Below, piece by piece: positions 54,335 to 63,405 of a DNA stretch of 64,000 bases. Under the pieces are notes generated by a model that worked only from the letters and a program-made list of their open reading frames with translations, was not told the DNA's origin and did no database searches. Each line of letters starts with the position of its first letter. Position 1 is the stretch's first letter. The stretch spans positions 4,836,001 to 4,900,000 of the forward strand of contig NZ_CP058561.1 in NCBI RefSeq assembly GCF_018141425.1. The letters are read 5' to 3'. The position numbers and the translations under genes were made by a program. This DNA is from Vallitalea guaymasensis. GTDB lineage: Bacteria > Bacillota > Clostridia > Lachnospirales > Vallitaleaceae.

Positions 54335-55062
54335 ATCACCACCACCCGTAAAACGGGTGGTTTGCACTTACCCTATAAGGGTATATTACTAGCTGAGTCT
54401 CAAGACTCATTGAATAGTCTGCCAACTGCATCTATTCTCAAGTTACACCTAAAGGTGTTTTCATTAGCCTTTTATTATCGGCTTACCCGTAAACGGGTCA
54501 ATATATTCCTTCAGACTTAATTGATCTGAGGCTATATCTTCTTGTAATTGATTTCTTATATACTGTTCTATTGCCTTCTTGTTCCTTCCTACTGTATCTA
54601 CAAAATATCCTTTACACCAAAATTTTCTATTCCCATATTTATATTTTAAATTAGCATGTCTGTCAAATATCATCAGCGAACTTTTTCCTTTTAGATATCC
54701 TACAAACTGTGATACACTTAATTTAGGTGGTACACTTACTAACATATGTATGTGATCTTTACATGCATTTGCTTCTATTATTTCTACGCCTTTATACTCA
54801 CATAATTTACGAATTATCTGCCCAATATCTTTTTTTATCTTTCCATAAATTATTTGACGTCTGTATTTTGGTGCAAATACTATATGATATTTGCAATTCC
54901 ATTTGGTATGTGCTAAACTTTTGTTGTCCATTTGGACTTCCTCCTTTGTCTATTATAGATGCGGTCGGCAAACCTGCTTCTATCTTAGCATTGGAGGTTA
55001 TTTTTTTCTACTCATAGCTATAAGCTTTTTAGAACCACAGGCATAGCCTGTGGTATTCATTA
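54335..55062 (-). mobile_element. IS200/IS605-family element
   Basis: A Y1-transposase gene is flanked by small terminal hairpins: ACCACCCGT/ACGGGTGGT at 54341-54361 and ACCACAGGC/GCCTGTGGT at 55034-55054. Such subterminal hairpins are the recognition sites of IS200/IS605 transposases. The element sits between the convergent FabK-like and chemoreceptor genes and disrupts nothing. The exact ends are estimated. Confidence 0.85.
54464..54931 (-). CDS. tnpA: IS200/IS605 TnpA transposase (HUH/Y1)
   Basis: This is a 155-residue Y1 transposase. It has the HUH metal motif in CKDHIHMLVSVPP, the opening TKWNCKYHIVFAPKYRR and a later Tyr in FWCKGYFVDTVGRNKKAIEQYI, the family's full-length pattern. It cuts and joins single-stranded DNA at the terminal hairpins. 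A good SD (AAGGAGGAAG) precedes the ATG. No tnpB gene is present, so this is of the TnpA-only IS200 type or a reduced derivative. Confidence 0.95.
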   Translation of the reverse strand: MDNKSLAHTKWNCKYHIVFAPKYRRQIIYGKIKKDIGQIIRKLCEYKGVEIIEANACKDHIHMLVSVPPKLSVSQFVGYLKGKSSLMIFDRHANLKYKYGNRKFWCKGYFVDTVGRNKKAIEQYIRNQLQEDIASDQLSLKEYIDPFTGKPIIKG

Positions 55063-55071
55063 ATACAAAAA

Positions 55072-55104
55072 TAACCCACCAAATTAATTTTGGTGGGTAT
55101 TTTC
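55072..55104 (-). terminator. Terminator of the chemoreceptor gene
   Basis: ACCCACCAAA and TTTGGTGGGT pair around a TTAAT loop. On the minus strand the hairpin overlaps the last codons of the gene and is followed by a T-rich stretch. Confidence 0.8.
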
Positions 55105-56448
55105 ATGGTTTCCTAATTTGAAATGATTAACTATTGAGGATAATTCATTGATAAGCATATAGATTGAATCTATCTCGTTGCTTATTTGTTGAGTTTGTGT
55201 AGCTTGGTTTTCAGAACCAGCAGCCACTTCTTCGGTAGATGCCGCATTGGATTCTGCCAATTCAAATATTATAGCTATTTGTTCTAGTACCTCATCTTTA
55301 TATTTAATCAAGCTTGTACTGTTAGATTTTATACCAGTAACATATTGTTGTGACATTTCAATGGAATTATTGATATCATCAAATTTCTTTTTAGTTTCTG
55401 TTAACATTTCCATTTGGGATTTTACAGCTTTACGAACTAATTTTGTTTCTTCATAAGCAGTATTTGACTTTTCTTGCAGTGTTTTAACAATTTCATCTAT
55501 TTGAGCTGTTGATGTGGCTGATTGTTCAGCTAACTGTCTTATCTCATCTGAAACTACTGCAAAACCTTTACCATGTTCACCTGCTCTGGCAGCTTCAATA
55601 GCTGCATTTAAGGCAAGTAGGTTGGTTTGTTCTGCTATGGAAGCGATAAGAGTTGTAACTTGACTTATTTTCTCTGCATTTTCATTGGTTTCCCTAACGA
55701 TTTCATATACACTTTTAGTAGAGTTAGCACTTTCATAACTTTTTTGTAATAATGTATCTAGAGAACTATCTCCTTCATCAACGGCTGAATTGATTTCGTT
55801 GAATGAATCTAACAGATAATTAATAATATTAAGGTCCTCATCAATTATTTTTCCAAGTGTATTTATGGTTTCCTGTCCTTTTTCTACGTTAGCAACCTGA
55901 GATGAAGAACTTTCTGCTATTTGTTCTACAGCTCCTGACATCTCTTCAATACCTGTCAATATTGATTTGGAAGAATCATTTATAAGATTAGAAGAATCAG
56001 ATAATCTATCGGTATTTTCTTTTATTTTCTTAATATAATCAGCAAGACTATTTCTAAGGAGTGCAAAAGACCTTAATAAATTACCGCTTTCATCTTTAGT
56101 TTTTAAAACTTTATTGTCTAGTGAAAAACTAAGATCTCCATCAGCTATGGAAAGAGCATTTTTGCTGATAGTGTTAATGGATGGTGCAAGTTTGAACGCC
56201 AATCTATAAAGAACAAATAATGTGATTAGTAGATTAGCAACAGCAGCAGCTAAAAATATGTATCCAAGACTAGTTAGTTGGGTTGTGTTAATAATTTTTT
56301 CGGCATTATTATATTTTGTAATCAAAATAATAGAGAAGCAAATACCGACAATTGATAGAATTGAGCTAATTATTAAACTTAGTGTGAGTAATTTTCCTTT
56401 GATTTTTTTCAAAACTGTCACCTCAATTATATTTTTTGTTTTTGCCAA
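55084..56448 (-). CDS. Methyl-accepting chemotaxis protein without a sensor ectodomain
   Basis: This is a 454-residue chemoreceptor. Two hydrophobic helices (about 20-43 and 58-83) are separated by a very short loop, so there is almost no outside sensor. A HAMP domain and the cytoplasmic signalling domain follow, with the hairpin tip [19 protein letters not shown] (about 275-293). It probably senses membrane state or an intracellular cue, or signals with partners. No che genes are near. Confidence 0.93.
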   Translation of the reverse strand: MAKTKNIIEVTVLKKIKGKLLTLSLIISSILSIVGICFSIILITKYNNAEKIINTTQLTSLGYIFLAAAVANLLITLFVLYRLAFKLAPSINTISKNALSIADGDLSFSLDNKVLKTKDESGNLLRSFALLRNSLADYIKKIKENTDRLSDSSNLINDSSKSILTGIEEMSGAVEQIAESSSSQVANVEKGQETINTLGKIIDEDLNIINYLLDSFNEINSAVDEGDSSLDTLLQKSYESANSTKSVYEIVRETNENAEKISQVTTLIASIAEQTNLLALNAAIEAARAGEHGKGFAVVSDEIRQLAEQSATSTAQIDEIVKTLQEKSNTAYEETKLVRKAVKSQMEMLTETKKKFDDINNSIEMSQQYVTGIKSNSTSLIKYKDEVLEQIAIIFELAESNAASTEEVAAGSENQATQTQQISNEIDSIYMLINELSSIVNHFKLGNHENTHQN

Positions 56449-56648
56449 TTTGTGAGTTTATTATTAAAATAAATACCAAATTTTACCTTAGTGTTTAGTA
56501 TAACATATTTTTTATTTAAAACCTATAATTTGAATGAAATTATTACAAAAAAGTTAATAATCATGAATATAAATAATACTAATTATTCTATCACTATGAT
56601 AATTATTAACATATATTAATATTAGAGATAATTATAAGGAGTAATCTG

Positions 56649-57086
56649 ATGGAGAATATTTACAGTTTTGACAGCGTTAAGGATAAAGATGACAAAAAAA
56701 ATCGTATGGTACCAGCAAAACCCAAATACCCCAATGGTATGAATGATATGGACGACATGTATAATATGGACGATATGAATGATATGGAAGAAATGTATGA
56801 TATGGACGACATGAATGATATGGAAGAAATGTATGATATGGACGACATGTATGACATGGAACCAATGATGTCCATGAGACAAATGGATCAAATGATGCCT
56901 ATGAATCAAATGGCAGTAATGAATCCTATGATGATGAGACATCAAATGATGGCAATGTATGCTATGGCTAATATGGCTGCTATGGCAATGTATAGTATGA
57001 ATGCAATGGTAGATAGTATGAATAGAATGATGTACGATATGGATGAAGATATGGATGAAGATGACGACATGATGGATATGGATTAA
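56649..57086 (+). CDS. Methionine/aspartate-rich repetitive protein
   Basis: This is a 145-residue protein with about 45 Met (31%) and many Asp/Glu. Residues 37-72 are three 12-residue repeats of the type MYDMDDMNDMEE, encoded by 36-bp DNA repeats at 56757-56864. A Met/Ala/Gln-rich, possibly helical region follows (about 73-125), and the acidic tail is DEDMDEDDDMMDMD. The SD is AAGGAG. No signal peptide. Met-rich sequences can bind Cu+ or absorb oxidants; the acidic repeats suit metal binding or a coat matrix. No family recognised. Confidence 0.75.
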   Translation: MENIYSFDSVKDKDDKKNRMVPAKPKYPNGMNDMDDMYNMDDMNDMEEMYDMDDMNDMEEMYDMDDMYDMEPMMSMRQMDQMMPMNQMAVMNPMMMRHQMMAMYAMANMAAMAMYSMNAMVDSMNRMMYDMDEDMDEDDDMMDMD

Positions 57087-57110
57087 GGCGCTGATAACAA
57101 GCGCCTTATA
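57087..57110 (+). terminator. Terminator after the Met-rich gene
   Basis: AAGGCGCT pairs with AGCGCCTT around GATAACA, right after the stop; the T tract is short. Confidence 0.75.
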
Positions 57111-57198
57111 GTTTACAATGCTTATATCTATCATTTAATTTCCATTGAGAGTATGAAAGGGGAAAAGAATGCATTATAGCATAATTCAACGTTTTAGA

Positions 57199-57543
57199 TT
57201 ATATATTAAGTTCTTTGTCAATGGATTCTAATATTGTCATATTGGACTGATATACAATTCCCTGAACCTGCTGCATAGCTTCTGCGTAATCTTTTATTAT
57301 TGTTCTACTTGAAATTCTTTCAAAGTTATCTACGATTTTTTTCATTTCAGCTTCCATCTGATTTGGAGGAAGATTTCTTTTATATAAGTTAGCCTGTTCA
57401 TTCTGGAAATTCTTTATCATAGCTGTCAAATTTCTATCTTGGAGAATTCGATTTTTCAGATTCTTAGCATTCTTGAATTCTGGTGTGTTTTTAATTAAGC
57501 CAATCATTTCCATAGTCTTTTTTTCAATACTCAAATATGCCAC
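57199..57543 (-). CDS. YlbF/YmcA family protein
   Basis: This is a 114-residue all-helical protein of the YlbF/YmcA (DUF964) family, with ATP/ligand-free coiled helices and the segment TPEFKNAKNLKNRI. In Bacillus these form a complex with YaaT that affects competence, sporulation and RNase Y. A single family member here could do the same. No partner gene is close. Confidence 0.85.
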   Translation of the reverse strand: MAYLSIEKKTMEMIGLIKNTPEFKNAKNLKNRILQDRNLTAMIKNFQNEQANLYKRNLPPNQMEAEMKKIVDNFERISSRTIIKDYAEAMQQVQGIVYQSNMTILESIDKELNI

Positions 57544-57700
57544 CTCTAAATATTTTATTTGTGATTACAATATATTCGTAGAACCATAAAATATGATAAA
57601 TAAATATCTTACCTTGAATTATAATAAATAAAATATACAAGTATCCAATAAAAGTTGTATTACATATAATGATATAAGGTACTACTAGGTAGGTGGAAAA

Positions 57701-57961
57701 ATGAGAGAGGAAAATATTAATGATGTCCTATCATTGTTATCAGCTTATATCTTTAAAGATTGTAATGAACTGGGAGTCATTACCTTAGGACAAATACATA
57801 GCATTATTAATATATTGGTAAAAGCTAATATACCTTTTACACTGAATGTTACTGAAGGTACTAGAAGAGTAGCTAAAAGTGCCGTTTTCACTATAAGTAT
57901 TACACCTACATTTGAAATAAGAAAGATATTTCAATTTGAAGAGGGTAGGATTGTCATATAG
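57701..57961 (+). CDS. 86-residue hypothetical protein
   Basis: This small soluble protein begins MREENINDVLSLLSAYIF. A helical first part precedes a beta-rich second half (FTLNVTEGTRRVAKSAVFTISI). The upstream signal GGTAGGTGG precedes the ATG, and a strong terminator follows. Family not recognised; it resembles small Firmicute proteins of unknown role. Confidence 0.6.
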   Translation: MREENINDVLSLLSAYIFKDCNELGVITLGQIHSIINILVKANIPFTLNVTEGTRRVAKSAVFTISITPTFEIRKIFQFEEGRIVI

Positions 57962-57990
57962 AAGCTGGAATAAGAGCTTATTTAGAATAA

Positions 57991-58021
57991 AAAGCATCCT
58001 AAGTGCATATAAGGATGCTTT
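57991..58021. terminator. Bidirectional terminator
   Basis: AAAGCATCCT and AGGATGCTTT form a perfect 10-bp stem between convergent genes. Confidence 0.9.
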
Positions 58022-58041
58022 TATTATTAGTAATATGATAC

Positions 58042-59349
58042 TTAAAGTAAAGGTGGTTTCACCCTATTTTCGCTCCATGATTTAAGTTGTTCCATAAGGT
58101 TTGAAAGAACTTCTTTATAAGAATTATCATGCACTAGATTTTTCATTTCATAAGGATCATTTATCATATCAAACATTAACCAAGGTTCACTAAGGTCAGA
58201 TTTAACAGATAGCTTATATTGTTCTGTCCTGATCATTACCCAGTCTGTTTCGTGACAATGATAATTTTCAGCAAAGACAGGTTTGCTTTTTATTCCTGAA
58301 TCATTAAGTATTAATGGCAGTAGGCTTTCACCATCAAATGAACGATTTACGTCTATATCAGCTAAATCCAGGCAAGTAGGATACAAATCAATACATGAAA
58401 CTGGTGCTTTAATTTCATTATGACCTTTTTGACCAGGTACATATATTACAAGAGGTACTCCACATGATTCTTCATAAGGGTAATTCTTATTGATTAATCC
58501 ATGACTTCCTTGCAGGTCACCATGATCAGCTGAGAAAATGATAGCAGTATCATCAGCGAGATTTAGATTATGTATAGCTTCTATAATTCGTCCAATACCG
58601 TTATCTATCTGAGAAACCATACCATAATATAAATGTTTATATTTTTCCATATCCGTACCGTAACGTTGATAATTTGGGTCATTCTCTACAGGTCTTGGAC
58701 TACGTGGAGAGCCAGTTGGTGTGAACGGTAGAGTAGCTTCATAATTAATTGGATAAGGCATATCCACATTTTTGTACAAGTCTTCATATTCTTGTGAGGG
58801 TTGAACAGGATAATGAGGTGCTTGATAAAAAACAACATGTAAAAATGGGTTATCAGTATGGGCAAGTTCTTCTAATCTTTCAATAGCCAAATCGGTTGTA
58901 ACATCTGTTCGGTGTTTATTATATCTATGTTCAGTATTATTTTCATCATAGAAAAATACATCATCCAGAAAACCGTTATAACATTGATATCCAATAAAAT
59001 GTTTGAAACCTCCTCTTAAGTGTTCAGGGATAGGACAATTACCTTTACCACCTAAATGCCATTTACCCACAAAACTAGTTTCATACCCTGATTTGTTAAA
59101 AGCATCTGCCATGGATATAATATTTTCAGGAAGAGGCTCACAATTGTGATATACTTTACTATCAGAAGAGTACATTCCCGTAAACAAATTAGCTCTATAT
59201 GGACCACATACTGGATTATTGGAATAGGAATTTCGAAATATGCAGCCTTCTTTAGCTAGTTTATCAATATTAGGTGTTTTTATGAAACTTTGCTCATACC
59301 CTACTGCATATTTGTGCATTTGGTCCGTTAATAACATTACAATATTCAT
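58042..59349 (-). CDS. Sulfatase (Cys type)
   Basis: This is a 435-residue type I sulfatase. The formylglycine motif CxPxR is CGPYRANLFTG with Cys48, preceded by the first metal site MLLTDQMHKYAVG, with WHLGG and FSADHGD later. It hydrolyses sulfate esters after Cys48 is oxidised to formylglycine by a maturase, which is not in the window. No signal peptide, so it acts inside the cell. Its divergent AraC neighbour probably controls it. Substrate unknown; sulfated sugars are likely. Confidence 0.92.
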   Translation of the reverse strand: MNIVMLLTDQMHKYAVGYEQSFIKTPNIDKLAKEGCIFRNSYSNNPVCGPYRANLFTGMYSSDSKVYHNCEPLPENIISMADAFNKSGYETSFVGKWHLGGKGNCPIPEHLRGGFKHFIGYQCYNGFLDDVFFYDENNTEHRYNKHRTDVTTDLAIERLEELAHTDNPFLHVVFYQAPHYPVQPSQEYEDLYKNVDMPYPINYEATLPFTPTGSPRSPRPVENDPNYQRYGTDMEKYKHLYYGMVSQIDNGIGRIIEAIHNLNLADDTAIIFSADHGDLQGSHGLINKNYPYEESCGVPLVIYVPGQKGHNEIKAPVSCIDLYPTCLDLADIDVNRSFDGESLLPLILNDSGIKSKPVFAENYHCHETDWVMIRTEQYKLSVKSDLSEPWLMFDMINDPYEMKNLVHDNSYKEVLSNLMEQLKSWSENRVKPPLL

Positions 59350-59433
59350 AGTTACCTCCTATAAGATGCATTTTGTTTTTATAAAGTATATAATTATTTT
59401 AGGAGATAATGAATAGTAAGAGGAGATAAAAAG

Positions 59434-60273
59434 ATGATACTAAACGATAATAATTGGAAGAGATTTGATGAATTGTTGAATATGACACCATACAAAGGTC
59501 ATTTCCAGATTCATGATATTCATAATGTTGAATTAAGGAAGAAATGGGGTTTATCACAGCGTAAAATTCATGATTATCTATTAGCGTATATCAGAGAAGG
59601 TAATGGACATTATGATATTGATGGTAATATATGTCCTATTGTACCTGGTAATATGATATTAATCAGTCCTGATTTGATACATAGTGCACAGCAATATGAT
59701 ATTACACCTTCATTATATTCAATTAGATTTGGTTTATATGATAATCAATTATTAAAGGACATCAGTGATGAGGTTAATCCTTTTTATATATACTATTCAC
59801 CAAGTAACAGCGAATACTACAGAAACTTGATGAATGAAATATATAAGTGTTATATAAATGTAAGTTATGGAACCAATCATAAAAGATTACTTAATGCTTA
59901 TATGACAAAGATTCTATCAGATATCTATTGTGAGATGAGCAATGAAGGAAAAAGCTATGATATGCGTCTAGAAAGAGCTAGAGTGTATATTATTAAGCAT
60001 CCATTGGAGGAACATGATATTAATGAATTGGCTAAAATATCAGGATATTCCAGTGCTTATTTTTCCAAGAAATTCAAAGCACAGTATAGTATCTCTCCCA
60101 AAAGCTATATTTTTGAAAATAAAATGAAATACTCAAGAACTCTATTAACAGAATACAATTACTCAATTAAGGAAGTTGCTAATAAATTAGGCTATTCAGA
60201 TCAATATATATTCTCAAATCAATTCAAGAAAACCTTTGGTATTACGCCTGCTAAAATTAAAAATAGCAGGTAG
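59434..60273 (+). CDS. AraC-family regulator
   Basis: This is a 279-residue regulator. A cupin-like N-terminal domain (about 30-110, with the metal/sugar-type EGNGHYDIDGNICPIVPG segment) is followed by the C-terminal double helix-turn-helix (KISGYSSAYFSKKFKAQYSISP, KLGYSDQYIFSNQFKKTFGITP). It is divergent from the sulfatase by 84 bp and is likely its activator, by context. Confidence 0.91.
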   Translation: MILNDNNWKRFDELLNMTPYKGHFQIHDIHNVELRKKWGLSQRKIHDYLLAYIREGNGHYDIDGNICPIVPGNMILISPDLIHSAQQYDITPSLYSIRFGLYDNQLLKDISDEVNPFYIYYSPSNSEYYRNLMNEIYKCYINVSYGTNHKRLLNAYMTKILSDIYCEMSNEGKSYDMRLERARVYIIKHPLEEHDINELAKISGYSSAYFSKKFKAQYSISPKSYIFENKMKYSRTLLTEYNYSIKEVANKLGYSDQYIFSNQFKKTFGITPAKIKNSR

Positions 60274-60338
60274 TAATATGGGAAAAAAATCTATATGATA
60301 AATCTCTAACTTAGGGATTTATCATATATTTAGATTAC

Positions 60339-61424
60339 TTAAGAATTCAATTTATATAATAAAGCTGTTCTATTGTTAACATCCATTTTAGCATATATAT
60401 TCTGGATGTGAGTTCGTATTGTATGGCTGCTCAAAAACAACTGATCAGCAATCTCAGTATTTGTTAACCCCTTTAATAAAAGATTGATGATTTCTAATTC
60501 CCTTTTTGTAAGTTTATAGTTAATCAGTTTTTTCTCGTGGATTTTTTCTGGTTGTTCATCTTCTGTTATATAGATTGTATACATTGTTTCAATAGTATGA
60601 TATGTACTGCTTACAATGAATGGATATATTTTGAATGTATATGAATCTATGTTGATTTCATTATTGTTATTTTTATGATAATCAGAAGTAAGTAAATCAA
60701 CAATTTTATTAATGTATTCATTCTTAGTGGGCGAGAAATAATTTCTGTTTTCTGAGATGATTTTACAATATTCTTTAGCTGTATCATTTGTATATATATG
60801 TGAAAATTGATAATTTAATATCATTAATCCAGTGGGTATGACAGAGTATGAGCTTTTAAATATGTTAGCCTCTTGATTGGATTCAAATTCTTTTAGATAC
60901 ATATTTAATGATTGGGTTATTATTTCATTTATCTTGCTTAATAAACAATACTCATAAGTTGTAACATCATTTTGTCCGTCTTGCTTTAAAATTGCAATTA
61001 CACCTAATTGTCTATTATTATAATTAAGAGGTAATACAATCTGATTATCCCAATCATAATATCTTAAAAAATCATTGTAATATTCGCTCTGAGTGAAATT
61101 ATAGGAGGACATCAAATCTTTAACAGTAATAACTTTGTTATGATATAAGTTATTATTAAGGCTACTGGAATAAGCTTTATGAAAAATATCTTTATAAAAA
61201 TAATGTTTTATGTAAGAATTCATTGCTTTCTCAACGGTTTTTGTTGATATGGGATTACATAAATTGATATCATTCCTATCTAGATCATAAAAGAAAAAAT
61301 TCATATTATCATAATTAAAAAGTTCAGATATCATATTTAAAGTTTTTTGTCTAAAATCATAATCTATGTTCTGAATTTCTAAGGTAAAATCTAATAATTT
61401 ATTCAAGTCATTTTTATTAAGCAT
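60339..61424 (-). CDS. LuxR-type (HTH) regulator
   Basis: This is a 361-residue protein whose last 65 residues are a LuxR/GerE helix-turn-helix (LTKRELEIINLLLKGLTNTEIADQLFLSSHTIRTHI). The N-terminal part (about 1-280) resembles a GAF/PAS-like sensor with alternating beta strands. It is divergent from the SDR gene at 61616 by 191 bp, which carries an inverted repeat. Ligand unknown. Confidence 0.88.
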   Translation of the reverse strand: MLNKNDLNKLLDFTLEIQNIDYDFRQKTLNMISELFNYDNMNFFFYDLDRNDINLCNPISTKTVEKAMNSYIKHYFYKDIFHKAYSSSLNNNLYHNKVITVKDLMSSYNFTQSEYYNDFLRYYDWDNQIVLPLNYNNRQLGVIAILKQDGQNDVTTYEYCLLSKINEIITQSLNMYLKEFESNQEANIFKSSYSVIPTGLMILNYQFSHIYTNDTAKEYCKIISENRNYFSPTKNEYINKIVDLLTSDYHKNNNNEINIDSYTFKIYPFIVSSTYHTIETMYTIYITEDEQPEKIHEKKLINYKLTKRELEIINLLLKGLTNTEIADQLFLSSHTIRTHIQNIYAKMDVNNRTALLYKLNS

Positions 61425-61475
61425 ATATTATCACCTTTTTTTATCTATAATGTCATTTTTAAAGCTTACTTACAA

Positions 61476-61518
61476 AATACGTAAAAAATACTAGATGATT
61501 TAATTAAGTTTACGTATT
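61476..61518. promoter_or_regulatory. Inverted-repeat candidate operator
   Basis: AATACGTAAA (61476-61485) and TTTACGTATT (61509-61518) form a perfect 10-bp inverted repeat with a 23-bp spacer, midway between the divergent LuxR-type and SDR genes. Site and symmetry suit a dimeric regulator; no proof. Confidence 0.5.
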
Positions 61519-61615
61519 CTTTTTAATACTAATAATGAGATAATAATATCATAAAACAAAAAACAAATAAAGAATAACTAAATACTTTACATAATGGGAA
61601 AGGAGATATAAGTAT

Positions 61616-62401
61616 ATGCTAGAGATGAATTTAACAAAAAAAGTAGCAATCGTAACAGGAGGTGCAGGTGGACTAGGAAAGGCAATCGCTTTAAAATTAG
61701 CTGAGGCAGGTGCTGTAGTCGCTGTATCTGATATTAATCTGGAAGGTGCAAAAGAAACAGTTGATGAGATAAAAGCAATGGGTCAAGCTAGTATAGCAGT
61801 GAAAACTGATATTACAAAATCTGCTGAAGTATCTTCATTGGTAGAAACTACAATCAAAGAATTTGGTAATTTACATATCATGATTAATGCTGCAGGGATG
61901 GGAATTATAAAACCAGTTAGTGATTTTGCAGATAATGAAATTGATAAAATTCTGGATTTGAATTTAAAAGGAACTATTTATGGTACAAGGGAAGCCTTAA
62001 AACATATGATACCTAATAAAGAGGGTAAGATAATAAATATATCATCAATTGCAGCAAAGAATGCGTCTCCAGGTACTTCTATGTATGCAGCTACAAAAAG
62101 TGGAGTCATTGCTTTTAGTAAGGCTGTTGCAAGAGAAGTTGCACATGATAATATTAATATCAATGTTATTTGTCCTGGAATAATTAAAACACCAATGTGG
62201 ATTGCACAATTGAAAACTATGGCAGATAGTGTAGAAGAACAAAATAAGATATTTGATAGCTATATTGAAAGAGAGATTCCTCTAAATAGACCACAAGAGC
62301 CAGAAGACATAGCAAATATAATTGTGTATCTATGCTCTGAGCAAGGTAAGAATATTACAGCACAAGATATTAATGTTGATGGTGGTTCTATAGTATTCTA
62401 A
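61616..62401 (+). CDS. Short-chain dehydrogenase/reductase
   Basis: This is a 261-residue SDR. It has TGGAGGLGKA (about 15-24), NAAGMG, and the catalytic Tyr/Lys in SMYAATKSG. It is similar to oxidoreductases acting on sugars or steroid-like alcohols. It is divergent from a LuxR-type regulator and is followed by a terminator. Substrate unknown. Confidence 0.92.
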   Translation: MLEMNLTKKVAIVTGGAGGLGKAIALKLAEAGAVVAVSDINLEGAKETVDEIKAMGQASIAVKTDITKSAEVSSLVETTIKEFGNLHIMINAAGMGIIKPVSDFADNEIDKILDLNLKGTIYGTREALKHMIPNKEGKIINISSIAAKNASPGTSMYAATKSGVIAFSKAVAREVAHDNININVICPGIIKTPMWIAQLKTMADSVEEQNKIFDSYIEREIPLNRPQEPEDIANIIVYLCSEQGKNITAQDINVDGGSIVF

Positions 62402-62502
62402 CTTGAATATTTAATAAGTAGAATTATTAGCACAAATTAAATAGATAAGTAAGAGTATCTTTACAACATGATATAAAAATGTATTTTAAGATATTATTTT
62501 TG

Positions 62503-62542
62503 AAATCCCGTAAATTATTATTGATTTATTGGGATTTTTTTT
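62503..62542 (+). terminator. Rho-independent terminator
   Basis: AAATCCC pairs with GGGATTT (with internal TAAAT/ATTTA) and is followed by a T run. Confidence 0.85.
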
Positions 62543-62629
62543 ATATCATTGATATAAACTATCTTTATTATTGATTAAGGATTATAGATTACCTAAAAAA
62601 TCTAAATATAATTTGTAAGGAGTACAAGA

Positions 62630-63337
62630 ATGAATACATTTCTATTTGATTTAGATGGTACATTATTACCATTAGAAGAACAAAAATTCGTTAAGACATA
62701 TTTTGATGAAATGCACAAAGTATTTGAGGATATGATTGATAAAGAAATGTTTGTAAAATATGTATGGACTGCAACTGATGTCATGAGAAAAAACGAAGAG
62801 AATAAGACTAACATGGAAATATTTATGAATAAGTTTGAAGAATTAGTTGGTGATGAAATTGATGAATATAAGAATAGATTTGACGATTTTTATGATAGGG
62901 GCTTTTTAGAGATTGAAAAAGCAGTATCAAAAAATGATTATTCTGTTAAATGTATCAATATGCTTAGAGATAAAGGGTATACTGTTGTTCTAGCTACTAA
63001 TCCTTTATTCCCACTAAAGGCAATTCACCACAGAATTAATTGGGCTGGACTCAAAGAGACAGATTTTCATCATATAACATCTTACGAGACTAGTCATTTT
63101 TGTAAACCCTGTGTAAATTATTATGAAGAGATCTTGAGCTGTATAAATAAAAAACCTGAAGAATGTATAATGGTTGGAAATGATGTACAGGAAGATTTGG
63201 TTGCAGGGGAATTAGGTTTAGAAACATTTTTGTTAGAAAATCATATAATCAATAGAGATGAAGCAGATATCAACTGTACCTATAGAGGTAAATATGAGGA
63301 TTTGTACAGATTTGTAGAGAATCTGCCAGCCATATAG
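62630..63337 (+). CDS. HAD-superfamily hydrolase
   Basis: This is a 235-residue phosphatase-like protein. It has motif I LFDLDGTLLP (both Asp present), motif II Thr in VVLATNP, a Lys in HFCKPC and motif III MVGNDVQED. Complete catalytic set, unlike the HAD at 34816. The SD is AAGGAG. Substrate unknown; typical HAD phosphatases are broad. Confidence 0.92.
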   Translation: MNTFLFDLDGTLLPLEEQKFVKTYFDEMHKVFEDMIDKEMFVKYVWTATDVMRKNEENKTNMEIFMNKFEELVGDEIDEYKNRFDDFYDRGFLEIEKAVSKNDYSVKCINMLRDKGYTVVLATNPLFPLKAIHHRINWAGLKETDFHHITSYETSHFCKPCVNYYEEILSCINKKPEECIMVGNDVQEDLVAGELGLETFLLENHIINRDEADINCTYRGKYEDLYRFVENLPAI

Positions 63338-63351
63338 ATGAGTAAATAAAA

Positions 63352-63389
63352 GGGCTGTCTCTCTATACATTTGTGTAGGGGGACAGCCT
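63352..63389 (-). terminator. Terminator of nrdJ
   Basis: GGCTGTC pairs with GACAGCC, with an inner stem in the loop. On the minus strand the hairpin is followed by CCTTTTATTT, just after the nrdJ stop. Confidence 0.75.
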
Positions 63390-63405
63390 GATTATATTGT
63401 ATATA

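Noticed and set aside
56622-57134. 170-residue minus-strand ORF rich in His and Ile
   Set aside because: It is the reverse of the Met-rich gene: every ATG reads as CAT on the other strand, giving His. No SD.
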